In this document: positions 7,083 to 16,093 of the stretch, one piece after another
How positions within the stretch are numbered: the stretch's first letter is position 1
How the letters are laid out: every line of letters starts with the position of its first letter
Source: Deinococcus seoulensis
Lineage (GTDB): Bacteria > Deinococcota > Deinococci > Deinococcales > Deinococcaceae
DNA length: 64,000 nt
Reading direction: 5' to 3'
NCBI RefSeq assembly: GCF_014648115.1
Contig: NZ_BMQM01000017.1
Span: 1 to 64,000 of the forward strand
Translations under genes and position numbers: made by a program
The notes under the pieces: model-generated
Told to the model about the DNA's origin: nothing
Databases searched by the model: none
What the model saw: only the letters and a program-made list of their open reading frames with translations

Positions 7083-8531
7083 TTAGAAGTTGAAGGCGGT
7101 CGGGGGGAGGGTGGGGGCGGTGGGTTTGGCGTCTTCGGCCTGGGCGGGCGCGCCGTTGTCGGGTTTGCTCTGACGTCCGGCGGGGTACAGGGCGGCTTTC
7201 TGGGCGGTGAGGTCGTCGATCATGCCGGGCAGGTCGGCCGTGTCGGCCTTGCTGGCGAGGCGCGCGGCGCGTTCGATGGCGGCGGTGGCGTCGGCGCCGT
7301 AGACGCCGGTGGCGAGCGCTTCGACTTTCTCGATGAGGCTGGCGCGGTAGGCGGCGCCGTCGGCGGCCTGGGCGCGCAGCTGGGTGAGGCGGTCGGCGGT
7401 GAGGTCGTTCACTTCGACGCCGAGGGCGGCGGCGGTGAGTTCCCGCTGGGCCTGGATGCCCGCTTCGTACGCGCCGCTTTCGAGGGTGGCGGTGAGGGTC
7501 TGCGCGTCGGTCTGCGCGGCGTCGGTGGTCGTGTCGAGCGTGTGGGTTTTGCCGGTGCGGTCTTTGACGGTGATGAGCACGGTGTCCTCCTGGTGCGGGT
7601 CTTCCGCGCTGGCGCTGCGGCCGAGGCGGAGGGTGGGGGCGGGTTGGGGCGTGGCGGCCTGGAGGTGTTCGGTGATGATGTCGTTGAGGGTGCCGACCCG
7701 GTCGGCGAGTCCGGCGGTGACGGCTCCGTCTCCGAACCAGACGTCCCCGGTCGCCCAGGTGCTGGCCTTCGCGGTGGTGACGCCGCGTCCGGTGGCGACG
7801 GCCTGCACGAACAGGTCGTGCACGGTGGCCATTTCCGCCTGCCACTGCGCGAGCACGGGGCCGTCCATGGCTTCGCCGGGCTGCCCGAGCGCTTTGCGTT
7901 CCGTGCTGCGGACGTACGTGACCTTCAGGCCTTCCCCTTCGAGGGCGGCGGTCTGGTCGGTGTGCGTGCCGATCACGCCGATGCTGCCGACTTCACCGGC
8001 GGGCGTGACGATGAACTCGGTGGCCTGCGCGCCGATCCAGTACGCGGCGCTGCACGCCATGGTGTTCGCGATGGCGGTGACGGTCTTGACCTGCGCGGCT
8101 TCAGCGACGGCCTGCGCGGCCACGTCGATGCCGGACACGGCGCCGCCGCCACTGTCGATGTCGATGATGATGCTCGTCACGGCCGGGTCCTGCGCGGCCG
8201 CGCGGACGCGGTCGGCGAAGGTGTGCGGGTCCACGGCGCCGCACATCCAGACCATCATGCTGCCGCGCGGGAAGATCGTGCCGTGCAGGGGGATGATGGC
8301 GACGCTGGGCGTGGCGTCCTGCGCGTCCTGCGTGGCGGCGGCGCGGCCCTCGCGCGCGGCCCTGAGTTCACGGAGGGTGTCTTCGCTGGGGCCGTGCCCG
8401 GCGAGGTACGCGCTGAAGCCCGTGACGATGTCCTGCAGCTGGTCGCCTTTGATGGCCCAGCGGCCGTTGGCGATCAGGGCGGTGACGCCGCTGAGGTGGG
8501 TGGGACTGCGGGTCTTGGTGGTCATGGTCAC
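7083..8531 (-). CDS. Prohead protease, S49/SppA-like, with C-terminal scaffold-like region
   Basis: 482 aa. Residues about 75-260 form a ClpP/SppA fold: IIDIDSGGGAVSGIDVAAQA, catalytic Ser161 in ANTMACSAAYW and general base Lys213 in VRSTERKALG, spaced 52 residues apart as in S49 enzymes. Lambda C homologues cleave capsid and scaffold during head maturation. The C-terminal part (about 330-480) is Ala/Gln-rich and helical and may act as scaffold, like lambda Nu3, possibly from an internal start. ATGA overlap with the portal gene. Confidence 0.9.
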   Translation of the reverse strand: MTMTTKTRSPTHLSGVTALIANGRWAIKGDQLQDIVTGFSAYLAGHGPSEDTLRELRAAREGRAAATQDAQDATPSVAIIPLHGTIFPRGSMMVWMCGAVDPHTFADRVRAAAQDPAVTSIIIDIDSGGGAVSGIDVAAQAVAEAAQVKTVTAIANTMACSAAYWIGAQATEFIVTPAGEVGSIGVIGTHTDQTAALEGEGLKVTYVRSTERKALGQPGEAMDGPVLAQWQAEMATVHDLFVQAVATGRGVTTAKASTWATGDVWFGDGAVTAGLADRVGTLNDIITEHLQAATPQPAPTLRLGRSASAEDPHQEDTVLITVKDRTGKTHTLDTTTDAAQTDAQTLTATLESGAYEAGIQAQRELTAAALGVEVNDLTADRLTQLRAQAADGAAYRASLIEKVEALATGVYGADATAAIERAARLASKADTADLPGMIDDLTAQKAALYPAGRQSKPDNGAPAQAEDAKPTAPTLPPTAFNF

Positions 8532-10069
8532 TCCTGGGGGGTGGGGGCGTGCACGTACCGTCGTTCGCGGGGGTGGTACGCGTACCGGGCGGTGATCAGA
8601 GCGTCCGGGTTGCTGGAGGGGGCGGGCGGTGGGGGCGCGGGGGTGCCTGCGTTGTCGTCCCAGGTGTCCGCCCAGGCGGGGGCGTGCTGGTCCTCGTCGT
8701 CGCTGAAGTCCAGGTCGTCCGCGAACCGGCGGGCGTACGCTTTCCCGGCGATGGCCTTGCCGATCTGGTGGGCTTCCATGCGGGTCTTGTACGCCTCGGC
8801 TTCCGCCTGCTTGAACGCACTCTGGGCCTGCTGGAAGCGCACGTACGCGACGGCGCGAATGCCGCGCAGCCGCAGGTGCAGGTTCAGTCCGAATTCCAGT
8901 TGCCGCGCGAGGACGGCCTGGATGTTCGTGGCGCGCGCCTCAATCATCGGGTAGACGATCTTCGCGAGCGCCTCGGTGGTGCTGTCCATGTGCCCGCGCA
9001 TGAAGCCCGTGGTGTGCAGGCCACTCCAGACGCGGCGGTTGTTCTCCAGCGTCACGGCGTCCAGTCCGGTCAGGGAGTGCGTGATGTTGTTGATGCTGAA
9101 CTTCGTGCCTTCCGGCCCGACGAACAGGCCCTCGTCCGCGAGGCCGAGGATCATGTCGGCCGCCTGGTTGGTGTACTCGGCTTTCAGTTCCGCGTACCGG
9201 GGGTCTTGAGCGTCCGTCAGGCCGAGTTCCTGCGGGCTGGGCAGGGGCAGTTCCACGCCGACGAGCGCGATCTTGCGCATCAGGTCGATCACGCGGTCCA
9301 CGTTGTCGATCAGGCGGGTCTTGCGGTCCAGGCTCCGCAGGGCGCTGAGGAACATCGGAATGCCGTGCGGGTCGCCGCCCATCGTGAGAAGCGGCGCGTA
9401 CAGGTACGTGGCGGGGTCCAGTTCGATGGGGTTGATGGCGACGCCCACCTGGTGGTACGTGCGCCCTCCGGTGGTGGGGTCGTACCCGACGGCAATGCGT
9501 TCGGCGGGCACGACGACCGCGCCGATCACGCCGCTGCGGGTGTCGTCGGTGGGCCATTCGACGCTACTGGCGGGACTGGCGAGCAGTTCGAGGATCTGGT
9601 TGTTGATCAGGCCGTCCAGTCCGCCTCCCTCGGGGAAGATGGTGGCGGCCCAGGTGTCCAGTTCCGCGCGGGCTGCCTTGACGGCCTTGCGACTCCCGGT
9701 GAATTCGATGGTGTGGCCGGGGTTGACGATGGCGAGGTAGTCGCTGGCGGCGCCGCTGACGTCCTCGTCACTCTGCAGGAGCATCCGCAGGACGCCGGTG
9801 AGGCGGGTGCGGGTGTCGCCGGGGTACCCGAGGTACGCCCCGGCGATCCGGTCGAGCATCGCGCCGGGGTTCTCGGCGCTGCGTTGCGTGCCGAGTTGCC
9901 GGCCGCTGCTGCGGAGGCTGCGGGTGAGGTTCGCGATGCCCCAGGAGGCGCGGCCCGTGACGGCCTGCCGGGCTTGGGGGCTGGCGCGGGCGCGGCGGCG
10001 CGGGAGGAGGTCCTGCAAGGGGGTGTTCAGGGTCCGCCAGGCGCGGGTCAGGGAGTCTCGAATGCCGAT
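8528..10069 (-). CDS. Portal protein
   Basis: About 513 aa. Portal-like features: long central domain with NNQILELLASPASSVEWP, LLTMGGDPHGIPMFLSALRS and repeated charged helices (FKQAEAEAYKTRMEAHQIGK), followed by a Pro-rich acidic tail. It stands between terminase and protease. An AGGAGGTGA Shine-Dalgarno overlaps the terminase stop and precedes an ATC at 10069, giving a natural N-terminus (GIRDSLTRAWRTLNTPLQ). The nearest ordinary start is TTG at 10018, with no ribosome site. I prefer ATC but the start is uncertain. Confidence 0.85.
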   Translation of the reverse strand: MGIRDSLTRAWRTLNTPLQDLLPRRRARASPQARQAVTGRASWGIANLTRSLRSSGRQLGTQRSAENPGAMLDRIAGAYLGYPGDTRTRLTGVLRMLLQSDEDVSGAASDYLAIVNPGHTIEFTGSRKAVKAARAELDTWAATIFPEGGGLDGLINNQILELLASPASSVEWPTDDTRSGVIGAVVVPAERIAVGYDPTTGGRTYHQVGVAINPIELDPATYLYAPLLTMGGDPHGIPMFLSALRSLDRKTRLIDNVDRVIDLMRKIALVGVELPLPSPQELGLTDAQDPRYAELKAEYTNQAADMILGLADEGLFVGPEGTKFSINNITHSLTGLDAVTLENNRRVWSGLHTTGFMRGHMDSTTEALAKIVYPMIEARATNIQAVLARQLEFGLNLHLRLRGIRAVAYVRFQQAQSAFKQAEAEAYKTRMEAHQIGKAIAGKAYARRFADDLDFSDDEDQHAPAWADTWDDNAGTPAPPPPAPSSNPDALITARYAYHPRERRYVHAPTPQE

Positions 10070-10076
10070 GGTGGGT

Positions 10077-11879
10077 TCACCTCCTCAGTCGTCTGGTGAA
10101 GGCCGTCATGACGTTCTGAACGTCCTGCGCGGTCGGGCGGGGCTTCTCGGGTTCCACTTCGAAGGTCGGGGCGACCGCGAAGGCGTACATGAGGCTTTCG
10201 GCGCGGTCGGGGCTGGGGGCGTTCCTGTCCCCGCCGAGCTTGTCGACGATCAGGCGGTCGCTCTGCCCCATGCGGCGCGTGGTGGGCTGCGTGAGCTGCT
10301 GCCGGAGCGTCTGTTCCTCTTCCGTGCCGCGCAGCGCGGCGAGGCTGATGCAGTCGTTCAGGTCATGGTCGGCCTTGCCGGTCAGGACGTCGTGCGTGCA
10401 CTTGAAGCGCAGGTACAGCCGCCACCAGAGTTCCGTGGCGTAGTTCGCGAAGCGTTGCCGGGCAGTCGTGTCGGGCAGGTCCTCGTACAGCGTCTCGCTG
10501 GCCTTCTCGCCGTTCGCGATGCCCTGCACCAGGAACGGCACTTCCTGCGCCTGGCTCTTCCGGACGAGCGTGGCCGTGATGCTGGCGCCGACGCCCATGC
10601 GGTCGTAGTGCAGGAGACTGATGCCGTCCTGCGTGGCGAGCATCTCGACTTTCACGTCCACCGGGGCGCTCGTGTCGGCCGTGACGTCCTGCATGCGCAG
10701 CACGCGCGGCCCACTGCGGGCCGTGTACACGCTGCGGTCCTGCCCGCTGTCACTGACGTCCAGTCCGGCGGTCACGCCGCCGCTGGGGGGCAGGTCCAGG
10801 AGGAACGCGGCGTCAACCCACGCCTTGGGAATCAGGATCCCTTCGACGCTGGCGTCGTAGTCGATGTCGATCTCCTGCGCCATGGTGACGGGCTTGAGGT
10901 CCTTCTTGCGTTTCTGCCCTTCGTACCAGGGGTACATGGTCATGACGCGTTCCCCGGTGCCGTCGTTCACGCGGACCCGAACCGTGAAGTTCTTGTCGGG
11001 GTTGTCCTTCCAGTAGAACGTGAACACCTTGATGCGCCCGCCGAAGCGTTTCTGCGCGAACAGGTTCCCCCGGCCGCGCGGCGTGCTCAGGTAGAACACC
11101 GTCTCCACGTTCTGCGACAGGGCGTTCTCGACCAGCAGGGGGCGTTCCAGGTTGGCGTGCTCGTCCACGAGGTACTCGGTGCTGCGGCCCCCGCGTCCGA
11201 TGTCGTCCCCGCCTTCACCGGTGAACACGGCGTCGTTGCGGGGGTTGCTGATCCGCATGAACGGCATGTGGTCCCGTTCGTTGAAGCCGTCGGGAATCAT
11301 GAAGTCCGGCAGGTTCCGGATCAGGAACCGCACCTTCTCCAGGATGGAGTCGATCACGCCGCGCTTATCGACGAACTCCAGTTTGCGGCTGCCCACGCCG
11401 ATCTTCCAGCCGTCCCACCACAGCCAGCGCCGCAGCGCCCGCGCGCAGTACACCCACGTGGCGCCCTCGTCGCGGCTCTTCTCGATCAGGCCGCTCTCGC
11501 GGTTCTCGATGCGGTCCTCGCACCACCGGACGAACTCCTCCTGCCGGGGCCGCAGCAGCAGCGGCACGTTCCCGGGCAGGCCGACTGCCACGTTGCGCGG
11601 ATCGTACGTCCAGCACCAGTCGTTGATGAACGTCACGGGGTCCGCGATGCACGCCGCGATGCACGCCGCCTGCCGCGCCGGGTCGTTCCCGATGTCCTCC
11701 AGCAGTTGCAGGCGCCGCTTGACTTCCAGGAAGATCTCCAGGCGACGCTGCTCCTTGTGCCAGTCCAGCGCGAACTCGATCGCCTGATCGATGTCCACGT
11801 GCAGCACGTCCGGCAGCTGAGGCCGGTGCGCCCACACCACGGACGCCGCGACCGGCACGCTCCCACTGATCAGCGTCAT
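10077..11879 (-). CDS. Terminase large subunit (TerL)
   Basis: 600 aa, normal TerL length. The N-terminal ATPase shows a Walker A-like IEKSRDEGATW near residue 135, Walker B STEYLVDEHANLE with Asp239-Glu240, and a coupling motif STPRGRG. The C-terminal RNase H-like nuclease has acidic residues in GLDVSDSGQD (about 380), LLHYDRMGVG and DRAESLMYAF. It packages DNA into proheads with TerS (upstream, overlapping codons) and docks on the portal encoded next. Confidence 0.92.
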   Translation of the reverse strand: MTLISGSVPVAASVVWAHRPQLPDVLHVDIDQAIEFALDWHKEQRRLEIFLEVKRRLQLLEDIGNDPARQAACIAACIADPVTFINDWCWTYDPRNVAVGLPGNVPLLLRPRQEEFVRWCEDRIENRESGLIEKSRDEGATWVYCARALRRWLWWDGWKIGVGSRKLEFVDKRGVIDSILEKVRFLIRNLPDFMIPDGFNERDHMPFMRISNPRNDAVFTGEGGDDIGRGGRSTEYLVDEHANLERPLLVENALSQNVETVFYLSTPRGRGNLFAQKRFGGRIKVFTFYWKDNPDKNFTVRVRVNDGTGERVMTMYPWYEGQKRKKDLKPVTMAQEIDIDYDASVEGILIPKAWVDAAFLLDLPPSGGVTAGLDVSDSGQDRSVYTARSGPRVLRMQDVTADTSAPVDVKVEMLATQDGISLLHYDRMGVGASITATLVRKSQAQEVPFLVQGIANGEKASETLYEDLPDTTARQRFANYATELWWRLYLRFKCTHDVLTGKADHDLNDCISLAALRGTEEEQTLRQQLTQPTTRRMGQSDRLIVDKLGGDRNAPSPDRAESLMYAFAVAPTFEVEPEKPRPTAQDVQNVMTAFTRRLRR

Positions 11880-12817
11880 GAGCGCCTCGCGGCCGCGCGC
11901 ATCTCGTCATACGCGGCCAGCATCTTCCCGATGTCCTCCGGCCCGGAGTTCCGCACGGCGTCTAGGGGCGTGCCGTCCGGGTTCGTGATGGCCAGCGTCT
12001 CCCGGTACAGCCCGTGAACCTTCGCGGCGCGGTCCACGCCGTCCATGAAGCTGTGCAACTCCACCTCGTACCCGTACTTCCCGCGTTTCACGCCCTTCAC
12101 GAAGCGCGACAGGCCCAACTCCCGCGCTTTCTTCAGGTCGATCAGCGGGATTTCCTCCAGGCGCTCGACCTCCACGACCGTCATGGCGTCCGGGTCGCCG
12201 TCCAGCAGCAGGTTCAGGTCCAGCAGCCGCATGCGGGCCTTGCTGAGGCGCATCTGCAGGGGCTTCAGCTCCGACTCGTCCGCCTCCTCGATCTTCAGGT
12301 CGTCGAGCATGCTGCGCGTCACGTCCACCTCGCGCTGCACCGTGGCCGCCACGGCGTCCGCCCGGCGGTACTCGTGATCCACGGTCCGCTGGCGCACGAT
12401 CGTCTCGATCTGGGACCGGTCGAAGTTCGCGAGGGCCGCGATGAACGCCAGGGTCCGGGCGGGGCTGATGCCGGCCGCTTCGTACCCGGCTTCGAGCGCG
12501 GTTTTGACCCTGGCTCGTCCTAACATCCTCGCGGCCTGGGCGTCGGCGCCGCGGACGGCGTATCCGGCTTTGATGGCGGCCTGGGTGTGGTTGTGTCCTT
12601 CGAGGATCGTGAGGATGAATTTGCGTTCCTGTGGGATGCATTCGCGGAGGGCGTCCTGGAATTTCTGTTCTTCGGGGCCGAGTTGGATGAGGTTGTCGGC
12701 GGGGTTTTTGGGGCCCTGTCCGCCTTTGGTCTTTTTGGGTTGGGCAGTGCCCGGCTTGTGCGGTTTGGGGGTGGCCTGTGCTTGGGCCTTCGCGGGTTGC
12801 TTTTTGGGTGTGGGCAT
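11876..12817 (-). CDS. Terminase small subunit (TerS)
   Basis: 313 aa. A Lys/Pro/Gln-rich basic N-terminal tail (about 40 residues) precedes a helix-turn-helix DNA-binding region: ILEGHNHTQAAIKAGYAVRG then AARMLGRARVKTALEAGYEA. The long coiled-coil centre (about 130-220) would form the oligomer. Directly overlaps TerL by 4 bp. TerS recognises the packaging site. At 313 aa it is long for the family. Confidence 0.85.
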   Translation of the reverse strand: MPTPKKQPAKAQAQATPKPHKPGTAQPKKTKGGQGPKNPADNLIQLGPEEQKFQDALRECIPQERKFILTILEGHNHTQAAIKAGYAVRGADAQAARMLGRARVKTALEAGYEAAGISPARTLAFIAALANFDRSQIETIVRQRTVDHEYRRADAVAATVQREVDVTRSMLDDLKIEEADESELKPLQMRLSKARMRLLDLNLLLDGDPDAMTVVEVERLEEIPLIDLKKARELGLSRFVKGVKRGKYGYEVELHSFMDGVDRAAKVHGLYRETLAITNPDGTPLDAVRNSGPEDIGKMLAAYDEMRAAARRS

Positions 12818-12853
12818 CAGGTCACCTCCTGGGGTGGGGTGGGTGGGGTGGGG

Positions 12854-13237
12854 TCAGGTGTGGTCTTTGATCCAGGGGTGGTCCTGGCGGTACTGGTACT
12901 GGGCTTTGAGGGCGCGGGCGTACTCGTCGGGGAGGCGGTTGAGGTGCGCCTGTCCCTGGCGGAGGCGGGTGAGGGTCCAGGTTTTGAGGTGGGTGGTCCA
13001 GGCGTGGGGGCTGTAGAGGGTGGTGACGGTGGCCCAGGGGTCGCGGTGGTCGTTGCGGTGCCGGTGGGCGTGTTCGGCGTGCAGGTACTCGCGGTGTTCT
13101 TGGGGGAGGTGGTGAGCGTCGTCTTGCCGGGCGGCGAGCTGGGCGTCCGTCCAGGTGCGGAGGTCGAGGTAGAACGCTTCGGGGGTGAGGTGGCGCGCCT
13201 GTTCGTGCCAGGGGCGCTTGGGGGTCTTTCTGGGCAT
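12854..13237 (-). CDS. First gene of the late operon, hypothetical
   Basis: 127 aa, very rich in His, Arg and Trp. I chose the ATG at 13237 because it has the Shine-Dalgarno CAGGAG; an ATG 15 nt upstream has none. Repeated YLDLRTWTDAQLAARQ, LPQEHREYLHAEHAHRHRND and LPDEYARALKAQYQYRQD segments look like internally repeated helices. Unrecognised; position before TerS suggests a role in DNA packaging or its control. Confidence 0.65.
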   Translation of the reverse strand: MPRKTPKRPWHEQARHLTPEAFYLDLRTWTDAQLAARQDDAHHLPQEHREYLHAEHAHRHRNDHRDPWATVTTLYSPHAWTTHLKTWTLTRLRQGQAHLNRLPDEYARALKAQYQYRQDHPWIKDHT

Positions 13238-13256
13238 GGGCGCTCCTGGCATGAGA

Positions 13257-13284
13257 AAGCCCCCGCGTGTGGGTGCGGGGGCTT
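13257..13284 (-). terminator. Terminator between early operon and late genes
   Basis: A 10-bp stem (AAGCCCCCGC/GCGGGGGCTT) with 8-nt loop, followed on the minus strand by TTTCT. It would end transcripts from the upstream operon, and also sits between the candidate late promoter (TSS near 13318) and the first late gene. Confidence 0.75.
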
Positions 13285-13324
13285 GGGTGTCCGGGTTGTG
13301 GCAGACGTCGTCTACGTTATGGAG

Positions 13325-13364
13325 AGTGTGGGGTAATTTTTCCGTTTTGTCAAGCCGTTTTGTC
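13325..13364 (-). promoter_or_regulatory. Candidate late promoter with direct repeats
   Basis: Minus strand: TTGACA (13348-13353), 17-nt AT-rich spacer, CACACT (13325-13330). The decamer GACAAAACGG occurs twice with 13-bp periodicity (13342-13351 and 13355-13364), the first copy overlapping the -35. The -10 is poor, so activation by a repeat-binding phage protein is plausible. It faces the terminase operon. Confidence 0.55.
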
Positions 13365-13370
13365 GGCGGG

Positions 13371-14531
13371 TCAGGTGGCGGGTGTGAGGGTGACGCGCAG
13401 GGCTTCGAGGGCGGCGATGAGGTTGGGGTAGCGGCTTTCGAGGGTGGGGGGGAGGCGGAGGCCGTCGCGGTCGGTGGCGGGCGTCCAGATGAGGTGTTCG
13501 TGCCTGGGGCGGGGGCCGGGGCCTTCTCCGCCGAGGCGGGCGTGCGTGTCGAGGATCCAGCGGGCGAGGGAGTGCCAGCCGCGTCCGACGGTGATGCCGC
13601 TCTGCCGTTCGAAGTGGGCGGCGTCGTGCGGTTCGACGAGGAGGGCGAGGCCGTCGTCGCTCCAGCGGAGGTCGAGGTGGAAGTGGAAGGGGATGGTCTG
13701 GGCGAGGTCGGGGTCGTTGTGGTCGGGGAGGTGCGCGGTCCAGGTGGTGCCGTCCTGCCAGGGTGCGGACCGGCGGCCGTCGCGGTGGGCGCGCTGGATG
13801 CGGGCGTGCACGGTCTGGTACTGCGTTTCGGCGTCGCAGGCGAGTTGCGCGTGGTGCCGGGCGAGCGTGTCGGGGCCGGTGAGGAGGTAGCGGGCGGCGA
13901 GGAGGGCGTGACTGTGCCGGTCGCGGTTGGTGTCGAGGAGCAGGGCAGTGTCCTCGTCGGCGGTGGTGCCGAGGTGGCTGTCGCCGGTGCGGCGGGGGCG
14001 GCCGAGGAACGCGGCGGCGATGGCGTTGTGTTCCTGGCGTTGCTCGTGGAGGATCTGGACGGGGTCGATGGTGAGGGCGGGGTGGACGGCGTGGGCGCTG
14101 CTGGGCAGGGCGGGCCTGGGGGCGGTGCGGAGCTGGGCGGCGCGCAGAGGGCGCTGGAGGGCTTCCTGGCGGGCGGTGTCGAGGAGGAGGGTGGCGAGGT
14201 ACTCGTGGTGGTGGCGGGCGGCGCTGCTGCTGCGGATCATGCGCCGGGCGTGCTGCTGCGCCTGCTGCCGCGTGACTTCCAGTTCGGCGCGGGCGGCCTG
14301 GTACCGGGTGTCGTACGCCTTGCGGTCGTCGTCTTCTTCGGGGAAAGCGCTGAGGTCGTGCAGGGTTTCGTGGAGGTCCTGGGCGTTGGCGGCCTGCTGG
14401 TGGAGTTCGTGGGCGTACTGGAGGAGGCTGCGGTACCCGGTGCGGGCGCGTTGTTCGCTGATGAGCAGGGCGGCCGCTTCGGGGTGGATGGGGGTGACGG
14501 CCGGGGCCTGTGCTGGGGCGGTGGCGGTCAT
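13371..14531 (-). CDS. Hypothetical protein of the early/middle operon
   Basis: 386 aa. The ATG at 14531 overlaps the phosphatase stop (ATGA); upstream in-frame sequence is Arg/Pro shadow. Helical, Gln/Ala/His-rich N-terminal half (RARTGYRSLLQYAHELHQQA, then RYQAARAELEVTRQQAQQHA) suggests a coiled coil; the C-terminal half has TWTAHLPDHNDPDLAQTIPF and HLIWTPATDRDGLRLPPTLE. No family recognised. Confidence 0.75.
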   Translation of the reverse strand: MTATAPAQAPAVTPIHPEAAALLISEQRARTGYRSLLQYAHELHQQAANAQDLHETLHDLSAFPEEDDDRKAYDTRYQAARAELEVTRQQAQQHARRMIRSSSAARHHHEYLATLLLDTARQEALQRPLRAAQLRTAPRPALPSSAHAVHPALTIDPVQILHEQRQEHNAIAAAFLGRPRRTGDSHLGTTADEDTALLLDTNRDRHSHALLAARYLLTGPDTLARHHAQLACDAETQYQTVHARIQRAHRDGRRSAPWQDGTTWTAHLPDHNDPDLAQTIPFHFHLDLRWSDDGLALLVEPHDAAHFERQSGITVGRGWHSLARWILDTHARLGGEGPGPRPRHEHLIWTPATDRDGLRLPPTLESRYPNLIAALEALRVTLTPAT

Positions 14532-15235
14532 GGGGTGACCTGCGGGGCGGGCGTGGCGGGCGTCTGGTCGCTGAAGAGGTGGGGTATCCAGGTGGCGGTG
14601 TCCAGTGCGGTGAGCGTCCCGAGGAACACGGCGCCGGTGTCGATGAACCACGCGACGGTCCCGTCGGTGAGTTGGAGGGGGACGGGGCCGTACTGCATGA
14701 CGGTGTGCCCGTGGACGCTGTGCGTGACGCCGGGGGGGAGGGGGTAGAAGGGTGTCTCGCCGTCGGGGCGGCCCCAGGTGTGGGCGTACAGGTCGCGTCC
14801 GGTGGGGTCGGGGCGCATGGCGTGGGCGTACAGGGTGCTGCCGATGATGGTGTGGGGGAGGAGGTGTTCGTCCATCCACTGGGCGTCGGCGAGCAGTGCG
14901 GCGTGGTTCCCGCCGTAACTGTCGAGGGTGGTGTCGCCGCCATTCATGTCCCAGAGGGCCTCTCCCTGGTCGTGGAGGGTGGCGTCAATGAGCATCTGGT
15001 CGTGATTGCCACATAGGGCCGTGGCGCGCCCGGAGTCCACCAGTGCCCGGACGCGGGCGATGACCTGGGCGCTGTCGGGTCCCCGGTCGGTGTAGTCGCC
15101 CAGCAGGACGAACTTCCGGCTGGGGAAGGCGGCGATGGCGGCGTCGAGGAGGTCCAGGCGGCCGTGAATGTCGCCGATGGCGACGGGGGGGAGCGTGGCG
15201 GGGTCGGGGTGGAGGTGGGGGGCGGGGTCAGCCAC
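14528..15235 (-). CDS. PPP-family metallophosphatase (lambda phosphatase-like)
   Basis: 235 aa. All metal-binding signatures are present: GDIHGR (21-26), GDYTDRGPDS (46-55), GNHD (76-79) and a late VHGHT. This is the calcineurin-like fold with two metal ions, close in size to the lambda 221-residue Ser/Thr/Tyr protein phosphatase, which dephosphorylates host or phage proteins. A role on symmetrical dinucleotides (ApaH-like) is possible. Coupled with neighbours by overlapping codons. Confidence 0.9.
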   Translation of the reverse strand: MADPAPHLHPDPATLPPVAIGDIHGRLDLLDAAIAAFPSRKFVLLGDYTDRGPDSAQVIARVRALVDSGRATALCGNHDQMLIDATLHDQGEALWDMNGGDTTLDSYGGNHAALLADAQWMDEHLLPHTIIGSTLYAHAMRPDPTGRDLYAHTWGRPDGETPFYPLPPGVTHSVHGHTVMQYGPVPLQLTDGTVAWFIDTGAVFLGTLTALDTATWIPHLFSDQTPATPAPQVTP

Positions 15236-15671
15236 GGGTGACCTCCTGGTGGCGCTTCAGGGCGCGCATGGCGGTCTCGTGGCTGATGTCGAGGATGTAC
15301 ATGGCGTCCCTGGGCGTGTGGGCGTGCCCGGTGAGCGCGGTCAGGGTGGCGTAGGCTTCCGCGCCGGGCAGGGACCGGAGGGCCTGACTGGTGGCCAGGG
15401 CGATCCCGGCGGTGATCTCGGCGGGCGTGGCGGGGCGCAGGCGGGTGCCGGTCGCGGCGCGCAGATCTCCGCTCATGACGCTGGTCGCGATGGGCGCGGG
15501 CAGGGCGCCCAGGCCCGGCCAGGTCGCGCCGGGCAGCAGGGTGAGGTTGTGCCGTCCCTCCACCACGACGAGGCCCTCGGTGACGTGAAAGGGCGTGTCC
15601 ACCGTGACGGGGAGCGTCCCGTCGACGGGCGGGAGTTCAGGCAGCCAGACGTTCGTGCGGGGGATCATCAT
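15228..15671 (-). CDS. Hypothetical protein, paralogue of 23601-24008
   Basis: 147 aa. The region PFHVTEGLVVVEGRHNLTLL, then TWPGLGALPAPIA and a TPAEITAGIALATSQAL helix, aligns by eye with the product of 23601-24008 (PFTVTAGIVVVYG, TWPGHADLPAAIA, TPDALAAGVALITAQAL). The C-terminus adds RDAMYILDISHETAMRALKR. ATG overlaps the upstream stop; a second ATG follows directly. Function unknown. Confidence 0.7.
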   Translation of the reverse strand: MMIPRTNVWLPELPPVDGTLPVTVDTPFHVTEGLVVVEGRHNLTLLPGATWPGLGALPAPIATSVMSGDLRAATGTRLRPATPAEITAGIALATSQALRSLPGAEAYATLTALTGHAHTPRDAMYILDISHETAMRALKRHQEVTRG

Positions 15672-16093
15672 GGGTGGGACCGTCCTTCCAGGTGAGCGGT
15701 GATGGGGCTGAGGGTCGCGACGGGCAGCAGGTGCTGGCCGGGGCGGACGCACAGGTGCACGCCTTTCCAGCCGGTGGGCGTGCCGGACTGCAGGCCGGGC
15801 AGGAGGGACCGCGCGGCGTGCCATTCCCCTTCGAGGGTCAGGGCGTAGCGGGTGAGGGTGCTGGCGGCCTCCTGGCCGGGGCGGGGCACGTGCGGGCGGA
15901 CCAGGCGGCGGCGTTCGAGGTCCGTGAGGGTGTCGCACGCCTGCGCGAGCGTCAGGTGGTACGCGCTGGCGATCAGGGGCGGGTACGTCACGCCGGTCGC
16001 CAGGGCGTGCAGGACCCGCAGTTCCGGCGGCGTGCGGCGCAGGGCGCGGCGGGCGCGCCAGCGGGTGAGGAGGGCCGTTACCACCGGATCCAC
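15668..16093 (-). CDS. Hypothetical winged-helix-like protein
   Basis: 141 aa. ELRVLHALATGVTYPPLIAS, then QACDTLTDLERRRLVRP and TRYALTLEGEW follow the helix-turn-helix plus wing pattern of small transcription regulators, so DNA binding is likely but unproved. Overlaps the next gene by 4 bp. Confidence 0.65.
   Translation of the reverse strand: MDPVVTALLTRWRARRALRRTPPELRVLHALATGVTYPPLIASAYHLTLAQACDTLTDLERRRLVRPHVPRPGQEAASTLTRYALTLEGEWHAARSLLPGLQSGTPTGWKGVHLCVRPGQHLLPVATLSPITAHLEGRSHP

Noticed and set aside
6426..8954. 842-residue plus-strand open frame over the protease gene
   Set aside because: Composition is Gly/Val/Arg shadow coding, and the opposite strand holds an S49 protease and decoration protein with catalytic residues.
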